A DNA stretch of 64,000 bases from Caryophanon latum (GCF_001700325.1 NZ_MATO01000034.1:124001-188000), one strand, 5' to 3'. Counted from the first letter of the stretch, positions 8,180 to 18,309 are shown. Translations and numbers: made by a program. Notes: generated from the letters alone by a model not told the origin.

Positions 8180-8207
8180 TAAAAGTAGCGATTACAATAC
8201 GCTACCT
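8180..8207 (-). terminator. Secondary hairpin downstream of odhB
   Basis: GTAGCG ... CGCTAC stem; on the minus strand it is followed by TTTTATTTTT. Confidence 0.55.
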
Positions 8208-8330
8208 TCCCATTAACATTAAAAGAGTATAATACGCGCTGTTAATTGTCAATATTATGATAAAAATACCTATTTTTCGGTTTATTGCAGTGAGCTCATA
8301 TTGACGCATAAAAATTGCTTGAAACGAACG

Positions 8331-8377
8331 AAAAAAAGATGCACGAACGTCACATCGGAGCGTTCGTGCATCTTTTA
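8331..8377 (-). terminator. Terminator of odhAB
   Basis: AAAAGATGCACGAACG, loop, CGTTCGTGCATCTTTT, just after the odhB stop. Confidence 0.9.
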
Positions 8378-8383
8378 TTGAAA

Positions 8384-9628
8384 TTAAGAGTTTAATAATA
8401 AATCTTCTGGGTTCTCGATCATTTCTTTAACTGTTTTTAAGAAGCCTACAGAATCTTTACCATCGATAATACGGTGGTCATAAGATAATGCCACGTACAT
8501 CATTGGACGGATTTCGATTTCGCCGTTAACTGCTACTGGACGGTTAACGATTGAGTGCATACCTAAAATACCAGCTTGTGTACCGTTCATGATTGGTGTT
8601 GACATTAATGAACCGAATACACCACCGTTAGTGATTGTGAATGAACCACCAGCCATGTCGTTTAAGCCTAATTTTTTGTCGCGTGCTTTAGAAGCTAAGT
8701 CCGCGATATCTTTTTCGATTTCAGCGAAGTTTTTAGCGTTTGCATCACGCACGATTGGTACTACTAAACCTTCTTCAGTTGATACGGCAATACCGATATC
8801 GTAGAAGTTGTTTAAGTGAATTTCGTCACCTTGGATTTGAGCGTTTACGTATGGATATTTTTTAAGCGCTGCAACTACTGCTTTTGTGAAGAATGACATG
8901 AAACCTAATTTGATGTCGTTTTCTTTTACGAAGCCGTCTTGCTTGCGTTTACGTAATGCCATAATGTTTGTCATGTCGATTTCGTTGAACGTAGTTAACA
9001 TTGCAGTTGATTGTTTAACTTCTAATAAACGTTTTGCAATTGTTTGACGACGACGAGACATTTTTTCGATTGTTACGCGATCTGTTTCAGAAGCTGGTGC
9101 GAATACTACTGGACCACCTGTGAATGCTACTGGAGCTGCTGCTGGTGCCGCTGCTGGAGCTGTACCGTGAGCTGCAACGTCTTGTACACGTACGCGACCG
9201 TGGATGTCCACTGGGTTAATCGCTGATAAGCTAATGCCTTTTTCGCGAGCTAATTTGCGAGCTGCTGGAGAAGCGATTACGCGCTCACCTGATTCTTCTA
9301 CTACAGGAGCTGGTGCCGCTGCTTTTGGAGCTTCTTGAGCTGGTGCTGCTTCTGCTTTAGGTGCTTCTTGAGCTGGTGCTGGAGCTGCGCCTTCACCTGC
9401 TTCTACGATTGCCACAACTTGACCTACGTTTACAGTGTCGCCTTCTTCAGCTAAAATTTGCGTTAATACGCCCGCTTCTTCAGAGATGATTTCAGCGTTT
9501 ACTTTATCTGTTTCTAGTTCCATGATGAACTCGCCTTTTTCTACGCGGTCACCAACTTTTTTCACCCACTGGGCAATTGTACCTTCTGTAATAGATTCTG
9601 CTAATTCAGGGATTTTAATTTCTGCCAC
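8384..9628 (-). CDS. odhB: Dihydrolipoyl succinyltransferase (E2 of 2-oxoglutarate dehydrogenase)
   Basis: A 414-residue E2 enzyme that moves succinyl groups from lipoate to CoA in the TCA cycle. Domains in order: lipoyl domain (about 1-76, lipoylated Lys in LETDKVNAE), Ala/Pro-rich linker, peripheral subunit-binding domain ([16 protein letters not shown], about 127-165), second linker, and catalytic core (about 190-414) with the active-site stretch [12 protein letters not shown] longer frame reaches 9661 and an ATG lies at 9634, but the GTG at 9628 has AGGAGG with 8-base spacing and gives the family N-terminus ([12 protein letters not shown]). It lies 87 bases after odhA in the same operon; the E3 subunit is not encoded here. 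Confidence 0.97.
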   Translation of the reverse strand: MAEIKIPELAESITEGTIAQWVKKVGDRVEKGEFIMELETDKVNAEIISEEAGVLTQILAEEGDTVNVGQVVAIVEAGEGAAPAPAQEAPKAEAAPAQEAPKAAAPAPVVEESGERVIASPAARKLAREKGISLSAINPVDIHGRVRVQDVAAHGTAPAAAPAAAPVAFTGGPVVFAPASETDRVTIEKMSRRRQTIAKRLLEVKQSTAMLTTFNEIDMTNIMALRKRKQDGFVKENDIKLGFMSFFTKAVVAALKKYPYVNAQIQGDEIHLNNFYDIGIAVSTEEGLVVPIVRDANAKNFAEIEKDIADLASKARDKKLGLNDMAGGSFTITNGGVFGSLMSTPIMNGTQAGILGMHSIVNRPVAVNGEIEIRPMMYVALSYDHRIIDGKDSVGFLKTVKEMIENPEDLLLNS

Positions 9629-9715
9629 GATCATTTCCTCCTCGTTTATAAAACAAACCATTATCTGTTAAATATGTGAGAGGTTTGTTGTGCCTCTCAC
9701 ATTATAGTTATCTTA

Positions 9716-12529
9716 TTACTTTGCTACAGCTTCTGCAATAAGTTTCGCTTGTGCTTCTTTATGAGCATCTGCGTCACCTTCAGAAGTAGAAGACATTGCT
9801 GGACGACCAACGTACGATAATTTCTTACCTGCTGCTACGTCTAATAATTGCTCAAGCGCGTAATTCCAAGGACCTTGGTTTTTCGGCTCTTCTTGTACCC
9901 AAGCGATTTCTTTTACGTTCGGGTAGCGTGCAATAATGTCTGAAATTTGTTGCGCTGGGAATGGATATAATTGCTCTACACGTACGATGTGTAAGTGATC
10001 GAACCCTTCTCCGTCTTTCACGCGGTCAGCTAAGTCAATTGTCACTTTACCAGTACCAAGTAATACTTTTTCTACTGCTGCTGCGTTTTGACCTAAGCCT
10101 GGTTGTTCAATTACTTCTTCAAACTTACCAGTCGTTAATTGCTCAGCTGATGCTGCTGCAAGTGGGTGACGTAATAAGTATTTTGGAGAAGCTACTACTA
10201 ATGGACGAACGCCTTCTGTGCCAAGCATAGCCGCTTGACGACGTAATAAGTGGTAGTAGTTACCTGCATTTGAACAGTTTGCTACGAACCAGTTATTTTC
10301 AGCTGACATTTGTAAGAAACGCTCGATGCGGCTTGAAGAGTGCTCTGGGCCTTGACCTTCGTAACCGTGTGGTAAAAGAATGACGAAACCAGATTTTTGA
10401 CCCCACTTAGAGCGAGCGCCAGAAATGAAGTTATCGAACATTACTTGTGCCATGTTCGCGAAGTCACCGAATTGTGCTTCCCAAATGTTTAACGTATCTT
10501 CTGTTTCTAAAGAGTAACCGTATTCGTAACCAACAACACCAGCCTCAGTAAGCGGTGAGTTGTGTACTGTAAATGTTGCTTTCGCGCCTTCGATGTTGTG
10601 TAATGGCGTGAATAATGCACCGTTGTTTTTGTCATGTAACACTAAGTGACGTTGTGAGAACGTACCGCGTTGTGCATCTTGACCAGTGAAGCGAATCGCT
10701 TTACCGTCTTGGATAATTGTTGCAAACGCTAATGTTTCTGCATGACCCCAGTCGATTTTCGCTGTTTCGTATGCTTCTGCACGTTTTGCTAAAATTTTAC
10801 CAAGCTTGTTTTGTGGCTCGAAACCGTCAGTGAATTGCAATAATTCATCGTTAATTTTCGCTAAACGCGCTGCATCAACTGTCGTGTCGATTTCAGGGAA
10901 GTCTACTTTTAGCTCTTCAGGCATTTCAACATGTTTGTGCTCGTCTGTTTTACCAACCTCTTTTACGTGGTCGTAAGCAGCTTGAAGCTCTGCATAAATG
11001 TCTTTGTCTAATTTGTCTACTTCTTCGTTTGATACGATTCCAGCTGCTGCAAGCTCTGCACCGTATAATTTACGGATTGTTTCATGCTTCGCTACTAATT
11101 TGTACGTATCTGGGTTTGTTACTGTTGGGTCATCCGTTTCGTTATGACCGTAGCGACGGTAACCGATTAAGTCAATTACGATGTCTTTTTGGAACGTTTG
11201 ACGGTATGCAACCGCAAAGCGACCAACAGCTACTACGTCTTCTGGAGAATCAGCGTTTACGTGTACAACTGGTACTTCATAGCCTTTTGCTGCGTCAGAA
11301 GAATATTTAGAAGAACGTGAATCGTAATGCTCTGTCGTGAAACCGATCATGTTGTTTGCGATAATGTGAATTGTTCCGCCGTTAGAGAAGCCTTCTGTTT
11401 TCGCAAAGTTTAATGTTTCTGTTACAATCCCTTGACCTGGGAATGCTGCGTCACCGTGTACGATAATACCTAATGCTTTTAATGCATCAAAGTCAACTGC
11501 CCCTGCTTTTGCACGGTTATCTTGTGCCGCACGTGTTTGCCCCATTACAACTGGTGCGCCCACTTCTAAGTGAGATGGGTTGTATGCAAGTGATACGTTC
11601 ATACCAGATTCACGGTTGTAAGATGCACCCATGTGGTATTTCACGTCGCCTGTCCAGCCTTTTGTAATAGATAAACGACCGTCTTCTGGTAAGAAGTAAT
11701 CATTCGTTACGTGTGCGAAATCTGCAAACATCATTGCATATGGTTTGTTTAATACGTGAGTTAATACGTTTAAACGACCACGGTGCGCCATACCGATGCG
11801 TACATTTTCAACTTTTGCTGTTTCAGCAGCTTTTAAAATTTCATCGAATAAAATAACTTGTGTGTCTAAACCTTCACCAGAGAAGCGCTTTTGACCTACG
11901 AATGTTTTGTGGATGAATTTTTCGAAACCTTCGATGCGTGTTAAACGCTCAAGAACCGCTTTTTTCTCATCAGCAGAAAGCTTTGTTTGTACAGCGCCGC
12001 CTTCTACTTGTGCTTTGATCCAAGCTTTTTCTTCCTTGTTCGTAACGTGACCGTATTCAAAACCAATTTTCCCTACGTAAATTGATTTTAAGTAATCGAT
12101 TGCTTCTTTACCGTTTGTTACGCCAGCTGGTACTTGCTCAAAGAACATTGATGCAGGCATGCTTGCTAAATCAGCAGCAGATAAGCCGTATGCACTTTCT
12201 TCGATGCGAGAAGAATCTAATTGACGGTCTTTTAATGGGTAAAGATCCGCTGCTAAGTGACCGTGTTGACGAATCGCTTCAGCTAATTGTGCAGCACCTA
12301 AGATTTTTTTGAAATCTGCTTGTGCAACTGTTGCACCTGCGCTTGTTACTTCAGCAGCAGCTACTCCCTCAACAGTTGGTGCACCAAATTGTTCAAATAA
12401 AGCTACAAGCTCTTTGTCTGATACTTCTTCTGGTGATTGAACGTATACGTCATACTGTTCAAGCACATATCCAAGGTTTGGACCCGAGAATGCTGACCAA
12501 ATTCCTGCAGGCGTTACATTGTTCGACAT
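9716..12529 (-). CDS. odhA: 2-oxoglutarate dehydrogenase E1 component
   Basis: A 937-residue thiamine-diphosphate-dependent E1 subunit of the 2-oxoglutarate dehydrogenase complex, which decarboxylates 2-oxoglutarate and passes the succinyl group to OdhB. Seen: IGMAHRGRLNVL near 250, the ThDP/Mg motif GDAAFPGQGIV with later YRRYGHNETDDP, and the pyrimidine-binding part with LPHGYEGQGPEHSSSRIERF. Length matches Bacillales OdhA (about 940). Start at 12529 (MSNNVTPAG) because GGAGGTTATTTTC precedes it. First gene of the odhAB operon; a weak cre-like site lies about 100 bases upstream. Confidence 0.97.
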   Translation of the reverse strand: MSNNVTPAGIWSAFSGPNLGYVLEQYDVYVQSPEEVSDKELVALFEQFGAPTVEGVAAAEVTSAGATVAQADFKKILGAAQLAEAIRQHGHLAADLYPLKDRQLDSSRIEESAYGLSAADLASMPASMFFEQVPAGVTNGKEAIDYLKSIYVGKIGFEYGHVTNKEEKAWIKAQVEGGAVQTKLSADEKKAVLERLTRIEGFEKFIHKTFVGQKRFSGEGLDTQVILFDEILKAAETAKVENVRIGMAHRGRLNVLTHVLNKPYAMMFADFAHVTNDYFLPEDGRLSITKGWTGDVKYHMGASYNRESGMNVSLAYNPSHLEVGAPVVMGQTRAAQDNRAKAGAVDFDALKALGIIVHGDAAFPGQGIVTETLNFAKTEGFSNGGTIHIIANNMIGFTTEHYDSRSSKYSSDAAKGYEVPVVHVNADSPEDVVAVGRFAVAYRQTFQKDIVIDLIGYRRYGHNETDDPTVTNPDTYKLVAKHETIRKLYGAELAAAGIVSNEEVDKLDKDIYAELQAAYDHVKEVGKTDEHKHVEMPEELKVDFPEIDTTVDAARLAKINDELLQFTDGFEPQNKLGKILAKRAEAYETAKIDWGHAETLAFATIIQDGKAIRFTGQDAQRGTFSQRHLVLHDKNNGALFTPLHNIEGAKATFTVHNSPLTEAGVVGYEYGYSLETEDTLNIWEAQFGDFANMAQVMFDNFISGARSKWGQKSGFVILLPHGYEGQGPEHSSSRIERFLQMSAENNWFVANCSNAGNYYHLLRRQAAMLGTEGVRPLVVASPKYLLRHPLAAASAEQLTTGKFEEVIEQPGLGQNAAAVEKVLLGTGKVTIDLADRVKDGEGFDHLHIVRVEQLYPFPAQQISDIIARYPNVKEIAWVQEEPKNQGPWNYALEQLLDVAAGKKLSYVGRPAMSSTSEGDADAHKEAQAKLIAEAVAK

Positions 12530-12625
12530 GAAAATAACCTCCAAATTTTGCCTATCAGTAGGCAGTCCATTAATTTTTGTATTATCAATGAATCACTTAC
12601 AATATTACCACGCTTGCATTGTATT

Positions 12626-12640
12626 TATAAGCGTTTACCT
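12626..12640 (-). promoter_or_regulatory. Possible CcpA (cre) site upstream of odhA
   Basis: On the minus strand AGGTAAACGCTTATA; compared with the cre consensus WTGNAANCGNWNNCW it has two mismatches. odhAB is subject to carbon catabolite control in Bacillus, which makes the site plausible, but the match alone is weak. Confidence 0.35.
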
Positions 12641-12749
12641 GATAATATCTAAGAACATTTTTTCCTTTTCAATCTTACTACTCTTCACAAAAAATACAAC
12701 ACTTTTCATTAAAATTAGCAATTTTTTTCACGAGAGCGCATAAGTCGTT

Positions 12750-14108
12750 TTAATTTAATGATTTTTCGACATGAAATAAGTCAAATTCAACAATGAAAAC
12801 GGTGCCAACGCCAACGACAGACTTTACAAATACATCGCCATTATAGCTTTCAACAAGCGCTTTGACAATGGCTAATCCTAAGCCCGTGCCTTCCGTCTGT
12901 CGCGTGCGTGCTGCGTCGATGCGATAAAAGCGGTCAAATATATGCGGCAAATGCTGCGCGTCAATGCCTTGTCCGTTATCTTCAATCTCGATGCGACAGC
13001 GCTCATCTAATATTGTACGCACATATACAATCGGCTTGTCGTCGCTATACTTTACAGCGTTTTCGACAATATTTTTTATAATGTGATGCAGCACGCTATC
13101 TGGCACGTTCACATGCACATCTTGCTTTACCTGATTATGAAGCGTCAACTGCGGTGCAACATATTGCATTTGTAGCGCAACAGCCTCGACGACATCATAC
13201 ACGTTTGCATGCCCGCCGTCTAGTCGTTCGCGTCGTGCAAGCTGCAGCAATTCCTCAATCATCCGCTTCATGCGCCGCGTTTCAATCAGTGACGTCTCAA
13301 TCGACTCCTCTAAAACCGTCTCGTCATGCTTGCCCCAGCGCTGAATGAGCGACAAATGCCCCTCGAGTGCTTGAATCGGCGTGCGCAGCTCATGTGATGC
13401 ATCAGACACAAAACGCTTTTGCTGCTCAAACGATTGCTCGAGCTGCTCCATCATTGCGTCATATACGTTCAGCAGCTTGCCAATTTCATCGTTCGTCGCA
13501 TAGGCAACGTGCGTGCGCTCCGTAAAGCCGTGCTCCTTCACGCGCGTCATTTCCTGGCTGAGCGCCTCGATCGGACGCATGAAATAATTCGCAAGCTGAT
13601 ACCCAATGAGCGCCGACAATAACAGCGCCGCAAAGCCCGCAATGAGCATCGCAATCAAAATGTAGCGCATAAGCTCGGTAAACGCATTGAGTGGGTGAAT
13701 AACTTGCAGCACCCCTTGAAACAGCCCAATTTGCACAGGCGTATTAAAAATGAATGCGTTGTTCCTTTCAATAAACGACACATTCATTTGCGGATATACA
13801 GGGGCCGCATTATTAATTTGTACGATTGGCTCACCATTTGTCGTTAAAATGTACGCCGTTTCATTGCGGTCGACGATGGCGTTCATTAAGCCGTTATTTT
13901 GCTGAAAGTCTTCAATCGTTAGCCGACCTTGCTGCGTTTCAAACATCGCGACTAAATCGTCCATCGTGCGCCTCGCCTCGCGTTCCTCCTCATTGCTTAG
14001 CCACGCATGAAGCGCGATGTAAACGACCGTGCACATGAGCGCGTAGCTAACGAAAATGACAAGCGACGTCACCGCAGTCCATTTTTCCTTTAACGACCGC
14101 TGCTTCAT
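12750..14108 (-). CDS. arlS: ArlS-type sensor histidine kinase
   Basis: A 452-residue membrane kinase. Layout: membrane segment about 13-34, extracellular part 35-145, second membrane segment about 146-172, HAMP 173-225, dimerisation/phosphoacceptor helix with FVSDASHELRTP (His239), then ATPase domain with N box (IIKNIVENAVKY), G1 (IEDNGQGID), F box (FDRFYRID) and G2 (GTGLGLAIV). The run from SHELRTPIQ through QRWGKHDETVLEES closely resembles staphylococcal ArlS, and the position beside odhA also matches, so I use that name. Start overlaps the regulator stop as ATGA, giving coupled expression with arlR. The signal is not shown by the sequence. Confidence 0.85.
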   Translation of the reverse strand: MKQRSLKEKWTAVTSLVIFVSYALMCTVVYIALHAWLSNEEEREARRTMDDLVAMFETQQGRLTIEDFQQNNGLMNAIVDRNETAYILTTNGEPIVQINNAAPVYPQMNVSFIERNNAFIFNTPVQIGLFQGVLQVIHPLNAFTELMRYILIAMLIAGFAALLLSALIGYQLANYFMRPIEALSQEMTRVKEHGFTERTHVAYATNDEIGKLLNVYDAMMEQLEQSFEQQKRFVSDASHELRTPIQALEGHLSLIQRWGKHDETVLEESIETSLIETRRMKRMIEELLQLARRERLDGGHANVYDVVEAVALQMQYVAPQLTLHNQVKQDVHVNVPDSVLHHIIKNIVENAVKYSDDKPIVYVRTILDERCRIEIEDNGQGIDAQHLPHIFDRFYRIDAARTRQTEGTGLGLAIVKALVESYNGDVFVKSVVGVGTVFIVEFDLFHVEKSLN

Positions 14109-14779
14109 ACGTCCTCCCTCATGACATAGCCGACACCACGTACCGTCTCGATGTAAGGATTGCTCACTTGTGGAAGCTTCGCACGCAAATGGCGAATGTA
14201 CACGTCAACAACATTCGTTTCGACGTCCGTATCAAACCCCCATACGCGCTGTAAAATTTGGTCGCGCGTGCAGACGCGATTTTTTTCTTCTACTAAATAC
14301 TTCAGTAAATCGTATTCCGTTTTCGTTAAATCGAGCTTGTCGCCTGCTGCTGTTGCGACGTACGCCTGCTCATCAATGACGACGTCGCGCACCCGTAACG
14401 TCTCGGCTGCGTCGTCACGCGTCGTGCGGCGAAGTATGCTGCGAATGCGTGCGAGCAGCTCCTCAATCGCAAACGGCTTCACTAAATAATCGTCCGCGCC
14501 CGCATCAAGCCCCGACACACGATCCATCACCGCATCACGCGCCGTCAGCAATAAAATGGGCACGTTCGACGTTGCGCGCATACGTCGACAAATTTCAATG
14601 CCGTTTAGCCCCGGCAGCATGACGTCGAGCAGTAAAATATCAAACTGCTTTGTTTGCGCCTCGTGTAAGCCGTCTCGCCCGTCATGCTTTACCGTAACGT
14701 CGAAGCCTTCATATTTTAATTCGAGTTCGACAAAGCGCGCGATGCTTTTATCATCTTCTACTACTAATACTTTTTTCAT
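14105..14779 (-). CDS. arlR: ArlR-type OmpR-family response regulator
   Basis: A 224-residue regulator. Receiver domain about 2-115 with acidic pocket VVEDD, phosphorylation site Asp52 in ILLLDVMLPG and the conserved Lys in DYLVKPF; winged-helix DNA-binding domain about 128-222 with LTKTEYDLLKYL and VDVYIRHLRAKL. The start at 14779 (MKKVLVVEDD) follows AAAGGAAT; the in-frame extension to 14830 would add 17 residues without a ribosome binding site. Controlled by the overlapping kinase gene. In staphylococci the homologous pair regulates adhesion, autolysis and virulence; the target genes here are unknown. Confidence 0.88.
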   Translation of the reverse strand: MKKVLVVEDDKSIARFVELELKYEGFDVTVKHDGRDGLHEAQTKQFDILLLDVMLPGLNGIEICRRMRATSNVPILLLTARDAVMDRVSGLDAGADDYLVKPFAIEELLARIRSILRRTTRDDAAETLRVRDVVIDEQAYVATAAGDKLDLTKTEYDLLKYLVEEKNRVCTRDQILQRVWGFDTDVETNVVDVYIRHLRAKLPQVSNPYIETVRGVGYVMREDV

Positions 14780-14867
14780 ATAATGATTCCTTTCTACAAA
14801 ATGGGGCTGCGCAAATAAGTGAATACTCATTGCCCAGCCTCGTTTTATATTTATACATAGTCGTTCT

Positions 14868-15075
14868 TAACTAAAAGATGTTCTTGATCGTTCTTTCATG
14901 ACGGCGGACGCTTTTCGCGGTAGTCAACATGATGTCGATTACGAAAGCGTTGTCGCATGGACGCGACGAAATTAGTCTTTGTTCCTTGTATTTTCGGCGC
15001 GCGCTTTTCCCGCAAAAGTCGCCGCCTGCATTTGAGAACATACATTTACATGTTGCAAACACCGATTTTGAAATA
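14868..15075. repeat. Type-C intergenic repeat
   Basis: Shares blocks with the copies at 18358-18558 and, reversed, at 50215-50420: GTAGTCAACATGATG, GCGTTGTCGCATGGACGCGA, GTCTTTGTTCC and AGTCGCCGCCTGCATTT near the right end. The hairpin core is intact but its flanks have diverged. No coding capacity. Confidence 0.75.
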
Positions 15076-15086
15076 GAACCTAAATA

Positions 15087-15235
15087 ATGAATGTATATAG
15101 ACGGTGAATGTATTTTCGCGTTTTGTTCGTCGGCTCTTCACATCGAATCAGGCTTTCCGAAGACGTCACACGAGCTTGTAATGTTGCGCTCACGCTTTTG
15201 CCTTTTTAGTCCGCCTTTTATTTCGAGCCGACATA
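15087..15235. repeat. Type-B intergenic repeat running into the end of the GGDEF gene
   Basis: Starts TATATAGACGGTGAATGTAT like the copy at 51570, continues TTTGTTCGTCGGCTCTTCAC and ends in GTCCGCCTTTTATTTCGAGC. The last part overlaps the stop and final codons of the downstream-reading minus-strand gene (stop at 15218-15220). Confidence 0.75.
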
Positions 15236-17275
15236 GCTTGTCACTTCATGGAAATACGCCCAGCGATTTTTGCCTCGCTGTTTCGCTAACAATAGCGCAT
15301 GGTCGGCCGCATCGACAAGCCGCGATAAATCCATGCTCGCCTCTGGAAAAAATGAAATGCCAATCGAAGTTGTCGGTGAGAAATGAGCGTCTTGTATGTA
15401 CCATCCTTTACGTAAACGTTCATGAATCGACTTAATAACGTTTTCGACTTGTTCGCGACGAATTTCTTTATCGCGAAGCAGTCCCGGCAGCAGCACGATA
15501 AATTCATCGCCACCGACGCGCACAACGATATCATGCACGCGCACACTTTGGCGTAATGCAATACCGAACTCCCGTAAAAACTGATCGCCGACGTCATGCC
15601 CGTAGCCGTCGTTAATGCCTTTAAAGTTATCGCCATCTAAATAAAGCAGCCCGATCGACTCATTGTACTTGAGCGCATCTTTTTTCGCCACGACGAATTG
15701 CTGCTCTAAAAAGCGACGATTCGGCAAGCCTGTCAGTGCATCGTGATACGCCATATATAATAGCTCCGTCTCCTTTTGCTTACGCGCTGTAATTTCACGC
15801 GACACGAGCAAAATTTGACGTACGTTCGGTCGGAGCACGTCATTGACGACCGAAATATTGCTTTCAATGAAATACGTTTGCCCATTGCGCCCGACAAGCT
15901 CAAATTCCATGCTATATTGCCCTGCGTTTAATAGCGTTTCGTACAATTCATTTTGCCATAAGCTTTGACTTTTTTCAGCTAAAATCGAGGAATAAAACGC
16001 ACCTTGTAGCTCCTGCTGTGTATATTGCAGCAAGCGCGCATACGACGGCGAAACATATTGTAATATACCATCTTCATTGACGATTGCAATAAAGTCGCTC
16101 GTGTTTTCGGTAATCATATGGAACATGCGGCTAATATGATTTAACTCGGTCATAATCGCCTTTTTTTCGGTCACGTTCAAGTTGATCGACATAAATTGCT
16201 CAACCTCACCCGCGTCATTTAGTAACGGCAGCACCGTCATATCTAACCAATACGGCTGCCCGTACTTCGTAATGTTGCACACTTCACCGCGCCACGTTTC
16301 ACCTTTAATTAAATAATCGTGCCACACTTGCTCATAATATTGCATCGATTGCACGCGCGACTGTAAAATGCTCACGTTTTTACATATGAGCTCCTCTCGC
16401 GTATACCTTGCAGTGCGGCAATACGGCTCGTTTACATCTATGATCGTGCCGTATATATCGGTAATGACAATTTCTACCGTCGAATTGAGCGCTTTTTGCA
16501 TTCGCTCCACATCGCGTATCGCTAGGCGGAGCTGCTCCGTTTGCTTATGATGCGCCGTAATATCTTGCAGCACGACGAACATCGCATCCATATATGAATT
16601 GTCCTGCACAATGTTTGCCGATAATAAAAAATGTTTTTGCTTTTTGTTTGGTAACGTCATTTGCACGAGCAACGACGAACGCTCCTCATTGTCACATACT
16701 TGCTGCAAATAATGTGCGATTTCGTGTCGCTGCTGTTCATCAAATAACGTCAGCTCAACAAATGACTGTCCAATTAACTCCTCGCGCTTCAGACCAGTTT
16801 CTTCTAAAACTTTGGAACTAAAGTCTTGTATAACATTATCCAACGAAAGCATTATTGTGCTGTAATAGGAGTTAAATAATAAAGAACGGGTAAAGAAGTA
16901 GTAGTCCGCTAATTCTCTTTTATAGCGGAGCGCTTTTGTAATTGCCAGCACATATTGCTCTTCATGCTGTGAAAATGGATAAAGCGTCGTCTCAAACTTC
17001 TGTGCAATTTGAAAATGCGTATAATCTTGATATGTCACCTGCTGCTGTGTTGCAACCGCATCGTCGTAGTAAGATCGCATAAAATGCACAGTTTCAGCAC
17101 TTAACAAATCGGTAATGAATAAATTTGTCGCGTCTTGTTGAAAAAGTTGGCGTACGCTTTCGTTAATTGCTACGTATTGATAATTATCGCCAACCTTTTT
17201 CATTAGAAACACATAATCTAAACTGTTGCCAAACATCATATCGAAGTGCTTTGCTGTAAAAATATTTTGAGACAT
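15218..17275 (-). CDS. Multi-PAS diguanylate cyclase (GGDEF protein)
   Basis: A 685-residue soluble sensor enzyme expected to make cyclic di-GMP. It carries several PAS-type segments (roughly 1-110, 120-235, 245-370, 380-500, judged from typical N-x-x-F/Y and G-Q-x-Y-W patterns such as GQPYWLDMTVLP) followed by a GGDEF domain (about 515-680). The active-site signature VGGDEF is intact, and RVHD lies 5 residues before it, the RxxD product-inhibition site, so the enzyme looks active and feedback-controlled. No EAL domain. Start at 17275 chosen for AGGGGTGAG upstream; the alternative at 17296 has none. The last codons appear to derive from an intergenic repeat (see findings). Confidence 0.88.
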   Translation of the reverse strand: MSQNIFTAKHFDMMFGNSLDYVFLMKKVGDNYQYVAINESVRQLFQQDATNLFITDLLSAETVHFMRSYYDDAVATQQQVTYQDYTHFQIAQKFETTLYPFSQHEEQYVLAITKALRYKRELADYYFFTRSLLFNSYYSTIMLSLDNVIQDFSSKVLEETGLKREELIGQSFVELTLFDEQQRHEIAHYLQQVCDNEERSSLLVQMTLPNKKQKHFLLSANIVQDNSYMDAMFVVLQDITAHHKQTEQLRLAIRDVERMQKALNSTVEIVITDIYGTIIDVNEPYCRTARYTREELICKNVSILQSRVQSMQYYEQVWHDYLIKGETWRGEVCNITKYGQPYWLDMTVLPLLNDAGEVEQFMSINLNVTEKKAIMTELNHISRMFHMITENTSDFIAIVNEDGILQYVSPSYARLLQYTQQELQGAFYSSILAEKSQSLWQNELYETLLNAGQYSMEFELVGRNGQTYFIESNISVVNDVLRPNVRQILLVSREITARKQKETELLYMAYHDALTGLPNRRFLEQQFVVAKKDALKYNESIGLLYLDGDNFKGINDGYGHDVGDQFLREFGIALRQSVRVHDIVVRVGGDEFIVLLPGLLRDKEIRREQVENVIKSIHERLRKGWYIQDAHFSPTTSIGISFFPEASMDLSRLVDAADHALLLAKQRGKNRWAYFHEVTSYVGSK

Positions 17276-17714
17276 ATGTCCACTCACCCCTGCCATTGAA
17301 AACTTATACGTTTATCGCTCAATCGATTATATCATACTCGGTATGTAGCGAACAAAATTTGCGGAAATTCGAGAACAAATCTACTCAAAACGTACGAGAG
17401 AAAATTCAAACTTTTTACCTTTTCTGTTTTTTCTGACTACGTTCACAAAAACGAGCGATTTTCGTACATTTTGTATAAATTTATTGCAAAAAAACATTAT
17501 TACCGTTTATTATATTTGTACAACTAATCTATTCTGTCACTGTAGGTTCATATCAGCAACAAGGGAGATTGCTATGTAGCGATTTTGCTTATGGCTATAT
17601 CTAGTTCTGTGGGTTTGAATGACGAAAACGAAATTAGAAAGATCAGTTTACATTTTCGCATCATTAGTTTTTTGGAATTTTATTCTACCCCTAGATGTAA
17701 AGGAGGCGTTTCGC
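17276..17714. other. Divergent intergenic region, 439 bp
   Basis: AT-rich spacer between the GGDEF gene (minus) and the acetyltransferase gene (plus); it should hold both promoters. A frame open from ATG 17619 continues into the acetyltransferase but has no ribosome binding site and predicts residues unlike the family, so it is treated as untranslated leader. No repeat or RNA gene recognised. Confidence 0.5.
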
Positions 17715-18263
17715 ATGTTAAAACATCGAGACTTGCACGAGTGTAATGAATTATTTGAGTTAATGTCGCATCCTTCTGTGTTCCCGTATGTACGTCAAAA
17801 AGCAACTTCCCCTGAGGAATTTTTGTTCATGACGAAACAGCTGATTGAAGACGAGAAAAATGGATTAGTCGTATCCCGCACAATTTTAGATGATTGGGGT
17901 CAAGCAATCGGTACTATTTCAATTTATGACGTACAAGACAATGCTGGCTTTTTAGGTACTTGGATTGGCAAACCATTTCAAGGTAAAGGCTACAATGAGC
18001 AGGCAAAGCTCGCTTTCTTGAATGAATTGTTTTTCGAGTTAAACTTCAATACGGTATTTTTACGCATTCGTGTAACAAACGGTCGCTCGATTCGCGCCGC
18101 ACAAAAGTTGCCGTATGTCGTATCAGCAGAAGAGTCGCATAAAGCATTATTAGACGAAATCAATGCTGGCGAAGCACAATATCGCTTATTCAAAATTCCA
18201 CGCGATTTGTTCTATCTTGTTACAGCGAACAAGCAAGGTGACGAAGAAGAGCAAGCGATGTAG
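17715..18263 (+). CDS. GNAT-family N-acetyltransferase (RimJ/RimL type)
   Basis: A 182-residue enzyme of the Acetyltransf_3 type that moves an acetyl group from acetyl-CoA to an amine. Seen: GQAIGTISIYDVQDNAGFLG (beta strands 2-4), the CoA-binding loop WIGKPFQGKGYNEQAK (in place of the common Q/R-x-x-G-x-G/A), and LRIRVTNGRSIRAAQKL, the S/N-x-x-A-x-x-x-x-x-x-G region, here lacking the final G. Substrate unknown. AAAGGAGGCG before the ATG at 17715 decides the start. It lies between arlR/GGDEF and murG; an acetyltransferase also adjoins murG in staphylococci as far as I recall. Confidence 0.85.
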   Translation: MLKHRDLHECNELFELMSHPSVFPYVRQKATSPEEFLFMTKQLIEDEKNGLVVSRTILDDWGQAIGTISIYDVQDNAGFLGTWIGKPFQGKGYNEQAKLAFLNELFFELNFNTVFLRIRVTNGRSIRAAQKLPYVVSAEESHKALLDEINAGEAQYRLFKIPRDLFYLVTANKQGDEEEQAM

Positions 18264-18270
18264 TTATATA

Positions 18271-18309
18271 AAAAGGGGCTAGTCGATTTCATGTCGACTA
18301 GCCCCTTTC
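18271..18309 (+). terminator. Terminator of the acetyltransferase gene
   Basis: AAAAGGGGCTAGTCGA, loop, TCGACTAGCCCCTTT. Confidence 0.88.

Noticed and set aside
17619-17714. N-terminal extension of the acetyltransferase with a hydrophobic stretch
   Set aside because: No ribosome binding site at 17619, whereas AAAGGAGGCG stands right before the ATG at 17715 where the GNAT fold begins.
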